Shown here one piece after another: positions 18,973 to 26,657 of a stretch of DNA of 26,657 nt (the first letter of the stretch is position 1; each line of letters starts with the position of its first letter). The notes under the pieces are model-generated. The model saw nothing but the letters and a program-made list of their open reading frames with translations. It was not told the origin of the DNA and ran no database searches. The position numbers and the translations under genes are program-made. The DNA comes from Cytidiella melzeri (Eukaryota; Basidiomycota; Agaricomycetes; Polyporales; Irpicaceae): the NCBI GenBank assembly GCA_022592445.1, contig JABYQR010000493.1, positions 1 through 26,657 of the forward strand, in the 5' to 3' direction.

Positions 18973-19590
18973 TAGACCAAGGGACATAAAATACAAATCA
19001 GACATTCTATTATGCATTGGAAGGTCAACCAAGTAAACATGTAAATTTTACAGTAGTTGAATTAACAGTTGATCATATAGTTGTGCATATCATAGCCTGT
19101 CCCCTACACTTATACAAAGTGAACTCTAACAGGCAATAATTACTTGACAATGTTTTGTGATATCTTTAAACATCTGAATATTGAGATAATGACATTAAAG
19201 ATGGCATAACCATCATTCAAGATGGCCTGCATTAGGATCTACCAGATATATCCTGCATAGATGCAACTGGTAACAATGTAAGAGAACTTTGTGAGTATAT
19301 GCCTTTAATAGTTGCAAGTTCAAAGTTGATAGTATTATACTGTAATATATTTGACACAAAATTATATCAGTGACATATGCTAGATCTGCTCTATGCCACT
19401 TTGCAAAGAATAGCAGGAAGAATAAAATCAAGTGTAATGTAAATCACAAGGTATTTCCAACTGATGCATGCTTTAAAGCACATCACATCAAAGAAAAAGT
19501 GTACTTGCTGCCATAGCAGTAATGACCTTTTGTTTCAAATTTCAACATACTCTGCAGGCTAGCAGATATGTATTTAACTCATGTTGAATC
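18973..19590. other. AT-rich unassigned sequence
   Basis: Just after unit 1, a 47-codon open plus-strand stretch (18996-19139, beginning NQTFYYALEGQPSKHVNF) has protein-like composition but no start and no recognised family. The rest is AT-rich with short frames. Since a decayed copy of the 4740-4952 protein scrap follows at 19591, this may be the body of a related degenerate element. Confidence 0.3.
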
Positions 19591-19725
19591 AAATACCATG
19601 ATGACAGCTGCTTCACTTGCCATATTATTGATGACAATGCTTATTTATGGTTTCACAATGGAATACACACTGATAGACATACTCCATACAATGGTCATAT
19701 TACAGAAATAAACTTTGGTATGTGA
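19591..19725 (+). pseudogene. second fragment of the 4740-4952 type protein
   Basis: Reads KYHDDSCFTCHIIDDNAYLW then FHNGIHTDRHTPYNGHI to TGA at 19723-19725. It aligns with 4755-4860 (YYGNSHYTSRIVSDNGDLW, FYNGISTGRHTEY), with the usual His of HFT replaced by Cys. As in the first copy, a (degenerate) CTAG-type end motif follows about 110 bases later. Confidence 0.4.
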
Positions 19726-19836
19726 ATGACAGTTGATTAAGGATGCAAATTTTGAGTTGCAATATGTACATGCTCTGCTACAGACCAAACATCTCCTTTT
19801 ATTCAAGATGTACAATATCTAAATTATATTCTGGAA

Positions 19837-19877
19837 TTCAGGAATTGTATCTTGCCACTTGATGGCCCTTCTCCTGC
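19837..19877 (+). repeat. degenerate copy of the 45-bp element end
   Basis: TTCAGGAATTGTAT CTTGCC matches the left half of the motif; the right half (ACTTGATGGCCCTTCTCCTG) has decayed and CTAG is lost. Confidence 0.4.
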
Positions 19878-20782
19878 ATGTTTTTAACTGTGCCATTATA
19901 CATTGTACACCTGTGCAAATGGCATCCTCAGCCTTTCAGTACCTTGAAACATCTAAAAATGCAAATGTACCCTGATCTCTGGCATCAATCACACCCTCCA
20001 GATATGGAGTGACTTATGCATATGGCCTTGGTGTGGCTGCGTGACTGCAAAATACAAGAATCAGACAAAGTTGTTGGGTCTTCTGAGGCCTTGTGGTCTC
20101 CTTGCTGTGGTGACTGCTAGCCAGGCTGCCAGCACATCCAACAAGGGACCAGCCTGGAGAAATGCACAGGCTGAATTTGGGTAGCAGTACACCCACAGAA
20201 TTGACATAGTTGACTTTTTAGGTGATAGTCAAAGCACACTTTCTACCTCATTAGTAGTATTTGCCTTGACTGTTGTTGCCTACTCATTGTTCAGGGCTTG
20301 TCCTTTCTACCTTTTGTTATCAGGTCTGCCAAGATCCCCGTCTTGCTAACATTTTCTTGTAGAACGTGCAGAATTGAGTCACGTTCCAATATGAGTAGCT
20401 AAGTCCCAATAAAAAATATGTGGTCAAATCAAGTTGTCAAAACCAAGGGATGGCTTGAAAGTCCTGAGAAAGGTGTACTGAACTCTGTAGCGCAAGATAG
20501 AAACACAGAAAACCCATTGTGAGGTACAAACAAGGGCAAGAGTCAAGATATCTACGAGCTCCACATACTTCAATGACATCAGGCACCTTGAGTCTGCCTT
20601 TGCTTGGATTTTACACTACTCACTTCAACATAGCAGAATACAAAGGCTAAATATGTATCTACCTGCAGCAATACTGAGTAAATTCATAACAGTGGACTTT
20701 CTCGGGGATTGCAGTTCAATCCAGTAGTACTACAGCAGGTGATACTAAATAGCGCTCATTTTGGAATGTCCATTTGTGAAGG
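19878..20782. other. unassigned sequence downstream of the small secreted-protein gene
   Basis: Mixed-composition DNA. One plus-strand stretch near 19970-20185 lacks stops for about 70 codons and a 60-codon minus frame overlaps it (20014-20196), but neither has a recognised motif. No repeat module from the neighbouring units is present. Confidence 0.3.
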
Positions 20783-21178
20783 TTAAGGTAGGTGTCTTGA
20801 CTCTTTTTTTTTTAAGCGAATCCACTGCATGCGCTCTACTCTGTTTGCCTTCTTAGGAGGCCCTTGGCTTGCATATACTTTATCCTCGGCCATTTTTTTC
20901 CTAACATATTCCTCCCAAGCCATTAACCAATCGACATACTGGCCTGTGGTGTATTCTTCAGGCGGGTCATCGGGCTTCTTCAGCATCCGTTTGGTGCTTT
21001 GATGCAGGTTGGTAAAGCCGCCTGTATCTCCCTTCGGTCTCTTCAAGCTGGTGTGGTTGTTGGAGAGAGATGAAGAGTAGGTTTTTGCACTGTTGTATGG
21101 CATGGCAGACACAGTCATTGTATGAAATGTACCAATGATGACAGTGGCAGATAGAATGAGGGAGGTTAAGAGCTGCAT
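20783..21178 (-). CDS. small secreted protein, unknown family
   Basis: 131 residues from ATG at 21176-21178 to TAA at 20783-20785. The N-terminus (MQLLTSLILSATVIIGTFHT, then MTVSAMPYN) has a hydrophobic core and an Ala-X-Ala-like cleavage region typical of a secretion signal. The mature part is hydrophilic and basic, with a DPPEEYTTGQYVDWLMAWEE segment and KKxxx clusters. It has no Cys, so it is not a Cys-rich effector type. No intron is needed. A run of ten T (plus strand) near the 3' end encodes the Lys triplet before the C-terminus and is a slippage-prone spot: the last dozen codons could be altered. It is the only uninterrupted host-like gene in the window, sitting among repeats. I do not recognise the family; size and signal peptide fit fungal small secreted proteins. 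Confidence 0.55.
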   Translation of the reverse strand: MQLLTSLILSATVIIGTFHTMTVSAMPYNSAKTYSSSLSNNHTSLKRPKGDTGGFTNLHQSTKRMLKKPDDPPEEYTTGQYVDWLMAWEEYVRKKMAEDKVYASQGPPKKANRVERMQWIRLKKKESRHLP

Positions 21179-21568
21179 GATGATATAGGATGTCAAAGGG
21201 TGATCTTAGGAGGTTTTGAGTGGACAGTGAGATAGTTAGCTGCAGGAACTATGTCAGTGAATAGATTTTAAGTGAACAACAATTCTAGACTTACCAACCA
21301 GCGCTGGAAGCAATGGAATGAGTGGGGCAAATGGGTGTGTGCTGAAGTGCAAGGGTGGGAAGGGGTTTTATGTTGTACATTGTGGCTCATAGGCTGTGGT
21401 CAGGAAGAGGCTATGTTGTAGAACATTGGGGCTGAAAGTGTAGGATGGTTACAGTTTCCAAGGTAATTTATCCTGATGATCATTCTGCTCTTCAACATCG
21501 GCATCATTGCTTCCACAACATAGATGTTGTCTCAGGAAACATCTGTTAACCCCTAAGCACATCACTTA
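21179..21568 (-). promoter_or_regulatory. upstream region of the small secreted-protein gene
   Basis: Reading minus, a TATA-like CATAAAACCCC lies about 190 bases before the ATG (near 21365), followed by C/T-rich sequence and a plausible leader. No other gene is seen in these 390 bases, and the repeat-module X copy 4 begins at 21569. Confidence 0.35.
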
Positions 21569-22551
21569 GTTACAATTCCTGAAGAATGAAGAATTGTTCT
21601 AGTGTGCTCCAGCACTTGATGCTGTTTAAGATGCAACACTCTTTTCCCTCAAAGTGAGGGATTTGATGGGAGAATACACACCTTTGAGGCAGTTCAGACA
21701 TCAACAGGATATGGTTGCATCAGCAGTTACAATCAAAACACAGTCTGTGGCAGCTCCATTAGGGCTGATGCAGCTCAGACATCAACAGGACATGGTTGCA
21801 TCAGCAGCAAGCACTGCATTGGATTGTTTCACAAAGTTTAACACCCATTAGTTGCTCTCTAAGCAGGAGTTACAATCAGAACACAGCCTGTGGCAGTTTG
21901 AGTGGGGCTGATGCAGTTCAGACCTCAACAGGATGTGGTTGCATCAGCATCAAGCACTGCATTTGATTGTTTCATAAAGTTTTACAACCACTAGTTGCTC
22001 TCCAAGGAGGAGTTACAATCAGAACACAGCCTGTGGCAGTTCTGATGGGGCTGAGGCAGTTCAGACACCAACAGGACGTGGTTGCATCAGCATCAAGCAC
22101 TGCATTTGATTGTTTCATAAAGTTTTACAACCACTAGTTGCTCTCCAAGGAGGAGTTACAATCAGAACACAGCCTGTGGCAGTTCTGATGGGGCTGAGGC
22201 AGTTCAGACACCAACAGGACGTGGTTGCATCAGCATTGAGCGCTGCCTTTGATCTTCCACACATCTTCACAGCCACATGTTTCTTTCTAAGCAGGAGTTA
22301 CAATCAGAACACAGCCTGTGGCAGCTCCAATGGGGGTGAGGCAGTTCAGACATTGACATGACACATGTAACATGTTTCAGCAATTGATCCAATGAGACAC
22401 CCTTAAGCGCTTCATTCTTGGAGCAGGTAATTCTCTAGAATCAGCAGTGAACACTGCACAAAATTGATGACAAGAAATCTGAAGCCCCTGGCTACCATTG
22501 GTGACTACCTTTATCAATTTATGGCTTCTTTTTCTGCAACCAAACTTATCA
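21569..22551 (+). mobile_element. foldback-like element, unit 3 (X-R5-Z, interrupted)
   Basis: X with a large internal deletion (21569 to about 21685, starting GTTACAATTCCTGAAG), five R copies whose anchors fall at 21726, 21869, 22012, 22155 and 22297 (period 142-143), then Z (22358-22551). The order is that of the left half of unit 1. Z breaks off at 22551, where the X end of unit 2 begins; in unit 1 the equivalent position continues uninterrupted into Y. Confidence 0.6.
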
Positions 22552-24350
22552 GTTACAATTCCTGAAGAATGAAGAAGAATTGTTCCAGTGTGCTCTAGCA
22601 CATTGATGCCTTTTCAGATGTGACCTTTTTGTCCCCCAAAGTGTGGCAATTTGATGGCAGAATACAGACAGTAACAGTGTTGATAACAAAACAATATGAA
22701 TACAGCTGATGGCATCACACTGGCCTTGTTATCAGCTCTTTATAACTTTGTATCAGATCACTTTGGCAATCAAAATGTGGTTTTTGATTTTTACAGACTG
22801 CATATGGGTACAAATCCGTACATATAATACACCATTGGATAGCCCTATCTTGTGGCAACATCCTGGTACAAACATCCTGTCAATTGAAGTGGAATTCAGC
22901 ATGTCATGGCCAGTCTACTGAACAAAGTCATCCAGACTCAGATTCAAACTCCACTCCTGCTGGCAAATGATGTCGAATTCTGATCAGTTACATGTGCAGC
23001 AATCTACAGACATTGCTTGCTCTTTGAACAAGGAATACAATTGGAAGACATGCCACACATAGTATTGCCTCTGAGCAAGAATTACCAGTACTTTGGAAGC
23101 TAACTACAAATTCACAACCCCTACATTCTTGGACAATGTGAAGTTTTGGCTGCATTAGTAGTGAGTACTGTATCTGATTGTTCCACAAAGTTTCACAACT
23201 GTTAGTTGCTCTCTAAGCCGGAGTTGCAATCAGAACACAGCCTGTGGCAGTTCCAATAGGGGTGATGCAGCTCAGACATCAACAGGACATGGTTGCATCA
23301 GCAGCAAGCTCTGCATTGGATTGTTCCACAAAGTTTCACAACCATTAATTGCTCTCTCAGGAGGGGTTGCAATCAGAACATAGCCTGTGTTGGTTCTGAT
23401 GGGGCTGAGGCAGTTCAAACATGAACAGGACGTGGTTGCATCAGCATAGAGCACTGCCTGTGATTCTTCCATACAGTTTCACAACCACCAGTTGCTCTAT
23501 AAGCAGGAATTACAATCAGAACACAGCCTGTGGCAGCTCTGATGGGGGTGAGGTAGCACAGATATCAGCTGGATGTGGTTTCATCAGCAACCAGCACTGC
23601 ATTCAATTGGTCCACAAAGTTTCAAAACCACTGAGTTCCAAGCAGGAGTTACAGCTGTGGCAGTTTCAATGGGGGTGAGGCAGTTCAGACATCAACAGTG
23701 CACGGTTGCATTGGCAGCAAGCACTGTATTCGATTGGTTCACAAGGTTTCACAACCACTACCTTCTATGCAGAACTTACAGTCAGAACACAATCTGTGGC
23801 AGTTCCAATGGGGGTGACGCAGCTCAGACATCACCAGGACATGGTTGCATCAGCAGCAACCACTGTGTTGGATTGTTGCACAAAGTTTCACTAGCGTTAG
23901 CAAGGCCGGCAAGCGGCAAGTACAATTCCTGAAGATTGAATAAATATTACTTTTTGAGCCAGATGTAAGTAAACTTGGTGCTGGTAGCAGCCTGACCAAG
24001 TAACTTGGCTGGGAATAACTTCTTCAGTGAGTGATGCATAGTAACTTGGTGGTTTGTCTTCACTGGACCACACAATTGTTCATGAAAGCTGTATTGTTTG
24101 AAGTGCAACAATGGGTGTGAGTACAGAATTACAACATGTTTGTGGAGTAGAGCATGGAGACAAAGACCGCTCAACATGCGTCTTCTCCTTAATGGTGCTG
24201 AACCATGCTTAATAATCTAGATACAATTTGGTAAACCGCAGGAGCAGGGTTACAAGTGTTTATGTGACTGAAAGCAAATTGAATAAATTGTATAGCATGA
24301 AATAGTTAATTTCACCTGTGAATTTGTCTCCAAAACAAACCTCAGGAAAC
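22552..24350 (+). mobile_element. foldback-like element, unit 2 (X-R5-motif'-Y), cut by the Copia insertion
   Basis: X (22552 to about 23170), five R copies (anchors near 23223, 23366, 23508, 23648 and 23775), the 45-bp motif in minus orientation (23891-23935) and Y (23936-24350). This equals the right half of unit 1 read backwards, with more R copies. Y stops at 24350, where a Copia LTR begins; the unit-1 copy of Y continues past the same point, so the missing half should lie beyond the Copia element, outside the window. Confidence 0.6.
23891..23935 (-). repeat. 45-bp conserved element end, copy 3
   Basis: Minus-strand copy of the motif; CTAG at 23891-23894, followed on the minus strand by T. 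It shares the TGAAAC flank with the copy at 18000-18044, as expected if both descend from one event. Confidence 0.65.
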
Positions 24351-24520
24351 TGTTCGACTATATTAAATTAGACGCTCAACGTACGAGCGCCGTAGTTACC
24401 GTACATAAGACTTAAACTGATCAATGCAACGATACGCACTTTGATCCCCAACTCCCACTGTGTGATCCCTCTCAGTCTTGCTCTCTCAACACTTTCCTCT
24501 ACTTTCATAGCCTTCTAACA
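24351..24520 (+). repeat. 5' LTR of a Ty1/Copia element (170 bp)
   Basis: TGTTCGACTA...CCTTCTAACA, with TGTT/AACA inverted ends, immediately followed by GGTTATGAGCCCCGG, the fungal Copia primer-binding site type complementary to initiator methionine tRNA. Inside, GACGCTC and GAGCGCC form a short inverted repeat. The 3' LTR is outside the window. The last five bases before the LTR are GAAAC, the predicted target duplication. Confidence 0.8.
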
Positions 24521-24536
24521 GGTTATGAGCCCCGGA
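24521..24536 (+). promoter_or_regulatory. Copia primer-binding site
   Basis: GGTTATGAGCCCCGG directly abuts the LTR end at 24520, the position where the tRNA primer starts minus-strand DNA synthesis. Confidence 0.7.
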
Positions 24537-24618
24537 TAAGCTCACTACCTCACTCATATTACTATCTGCACTCACTCTCTGCCCGCTGGTGGTTAATCCG
24601 CCGCGTGCCCACTAGTTG

Positions 24619-26657
24619 ATGAGCTCTGATCCCACTGATCAGCCTCAACCTCGTCGTTCTACGCGCGAACGACACCAAACCAACTTTCTTCGAGGCACTA
24701 TCCCTCGTACCACTCGCAGGAGACGTACCCCGGTCTTCACTCCTACTCCAACTCCTCCTCCTGCTCCTACTCCTCCTACTCAACAACCTACAATGTCTTC
24801 CGCTTCTTGTGCTGGTACCCCAGGTCCTGCACCTTCCGCTGCACCTTCTGCTGCACCTTCCGACAACGTCCCTACTACCTCAGCTGTCGCCGACCATCCC
24901 ACTGCCCGCAACACGGCATCACGACGAGTCTCAGCACCCCCTCTGATCGCCGTCGCACTCCTTTCGACACACTCCGCGACGACTTCGCCCGTCGTCACAC
25001 CACTAAGCCATTGTCAGACGATAGTGACGATCCTATGGATGACGACGAGGCGCACGAAAGGCGAAGGGGCAAACTGCCCAGAGCCCGTCGTGCACCGTCT
25101 CCCTCGCCATCTGGCCCCACTGACTCTGCGCGAGCAGTGTTCTCTCTCCTTTCCGTGCCTCCAAAGCACGACATGGAGTATACTATGTCGCTTAGCGACG
25201 TCCACAAAGCCTTCGCTGACGTTGGCAAACTCACAGGTCCTGATACCTGGCCGATGTGGAAATTCCGCGTCGATACTGCGATGTCGACTATCGTTGATTT
25301 CTACAGCTACGGGGGTGGTCTGACCATTCCTCAAGAGGTCCAACGGGCCGTCTTCAACGTCCTCGCGGGACACATCGCGGACTCCGTGATGGCGAACTAT
25401 CTCAACAAGACCGCGCCTCACAGACTCATGGAGAAACTCTCCGAACGTTTCGAGCCGACTTCCACTATGTCAGACGCGAACGAAATTTTCCAACTCTTCT
25501 CCCTCCGCCGTCCTGTCCACAAAATGGACAAACTACTCGATGATGCGCACAACTTGTACTCAAAAATTCTTTCCAAAGGGATTGAGTTCCCCCAGCACAT
25601 CTTCTACTCCGCCCTCGTCGGCATCATTCCCCCCGCCTATGCGCATACTTGCGCTAGCTACGAGGCTGGCGTGCGTTCTCGTACTCCTGCGGGCGAGAAG
25701 TACGACTACAACCCCATCTCCCTGAGCGTCGAGCTCTGCCGCGACTTCCATAGCTGGCGACTCGCTCATCCACTTGACCGCTCTCGGTCCAAGGGTTCGT
25801 CAACCCTTGTCCCTCGCGATAGGCCCGCTGGTGGTTCATCCGCCGCGTCGCCAGCAGTCGACAAACGTGTCGAACGTCCGGCGAAAGCCACTTCCTCCGC
25901 TCGTGCGGCCGCCGCTCCTTACTCTAAGGAGAAGTCCGTTCGTGACACTTCAAAGATGAAGTGTTACAACTGTAACGAGACAGGCCACACGACGCCTACT
26001 TGCTCTTCGCCCTGGACAGAGAAGTCCAAGGAGGCGATGAAGAGGAAGGGTATCACCCGGAAGTCTGTTGCTGCTGGTGCCAAGGGCAAAGCTGCCACTG
26101 CCGCCGCTGTTGTCACTACTCCCGCTGTTGCTGGTCCATCGACAACTACTCCTCGTCGCAACCAGAGCGCATGGGTGTCGGCTCTCTCTGAGTCCGACGT
26201 CACTATGCACGTAAGTACTTCGCTTACTACTACTTTTCCTACTCTACTTCCGCTGTATGCGACTTCGTCAACAGACGAGTCAGTACATATTCTTGATACT
26301 GGCGCGACTATACACTGTATGCCGTATCGAGACTTACTTTTCAATGTTCACTCCGTACCAACTATCGTACTGACTGTTGCCAACTCAGAACAACTAGTTT
26401 TGAAATCGCTGGTGACATGGTACTCGAGGTGGAACAGGAAAGTGGTAAGCTTACTGAACTATTGCTAAAGAACGTCTACTTCAACTCAACTCTACCTTTT
26501 ACTTTAATCAGCGTTGGAAAACTGACTCTGATTATCGTTTTACGTTTTATAACAATCTTTGTACTATATACAACTTGAACTCGACTTGTGTGGCTGTTGT
26601 TAGGAAATCAAATGATTTATACACGCTATCATCAACTCGAGTGACTTCTTTAGCAAG
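24619..26657 (+). pseudogene. Ty1/Copia gag-pol, 5' part, frameshifted, runs off the window
   Basis: ATG at 24619 starts a Ser/Pro/Arg-rich N-terminus (MSSDPTDQPQPRRSTRERHQ). Around 24900-24945 the coding frame changes to another plus frame, which runs to 26468: gag with WPMWKFRVDTAMSTIVDFY (about 25250), a zinc knuckle CYNCNETGHTTPTC (25962-26003) and the protease motif LDTGATIHCMP (Asp codon 26295). A second frame change near 26398 leads into GDMVLEVEQESGKLTELLL, and a third near 26515 into DSDYRFTFYNNLCTIYNLNS and RKSNDLYTL, the start of the integrase zinc-binding region. Three frameshifts over 1.9 kb make it non-functional as it stands, although the amino-acid identity is well preserved and no nonsense codons were seen in the coding frames, so decay is recent or a few errors are sequence artefacts. 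Gag packages the RNA; pol copies and integrates it. Confidence 0.85.

Noticed and set aside
20014..20196. 60-codon minus-strand frame
   Set aside because: No supported family, overlapping open frame on the other strand, no promoter or splice context.
16470..23932. Several 60-120-codon frames across the R arrays
   Set aside because: They arise from repeats poor in stops; period 143 shifts the frame each unit and both strands are open in places.

Overview
The window looks like a transposon-dense, heterochromatin-like stretch of a basidiomycete (Agaricomycete-type) fungal genome. The evidence is the protein families: agaricomycete-style Ty3/Gypsy gag, protease and pol, a chromodomain Gypsy (chromovirus) pol, a fungal Ty1/Copia element with a short LTR, and Helitron helicase remnants. 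Introns in a decayed host-type gene are about 51 nt, as is usual in basidiomycetes. Almost nothing here is an intact host gene. The best candidate is a small secreted-protein gene at 20783-21178 (minus).

Layout. 1-945: 3' end of a Gypsy integrase gene (plus) with three in-frame stops, then a polypurine tract and LTR-like sequence. 1238-2490: a coiled-coil-like fragment and pyrimidine-rich DNA. 2490-3166: a broken, intron-containing membrane-protein gene. 3449-5061: Helitron helicase remnants (minus), a separate C-terminal coding scrap (plus) and a 45-bp element end finishing in CTAG. 5087-9043: a chromovirus (minus) with an LTR and an uninterrupted 1138-residue RT-RNaseH-integrase-chromodomain protein, but no gag or protease beside it. 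9430-11858: gag and 5' LTR of a different minus-strand Gypsy; that LTR is split by a 784-bp solo LTR with a perfect 5-bp target duplication. 12240-13477: another LTR, itself split by a solo LTR related in inverted orientation to the one at 10386-11858. 13481-15330: a decayed Gypsy protease-RT-RNaseH gene (minus).

15.4-24.35 kb is AT-richer, CpG-poor and the most unusual part. It is built from a few modules: X (about 610 bp, outer end GTTACAATTCCTG), R (a ~143-bp tandem repeat, about 20 copies in all), and a core Z-Y ending in the 45-bp CTAG motif. In 15608-18972 these form X-R(8)-Z-Y-motif-R'(2)-X', i.e. an element with about 600-bp near-identical terminal inverted repeats running into inverted tandem-repeat arms: a foldback-like architecture. 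A second unit (22552 onward) has the reverse layout and seems inserted into a third (21569-22551). A Copia element (LTR 24351-24520; gag-pol 24619 to the window end, frameshifted) is inserted in module Y of the second unit.

Together the window records layered insertions followed by decay. Most broken codons are CGA to TGA or TGG to TAG/TGA, the pattern expected from cytosine deamination of methylated or RIP-like mutated repeats. The chromovirus pol is the exception and is probably the youngest large insertion. All family names rest on motifs read by eye; no database search was run.
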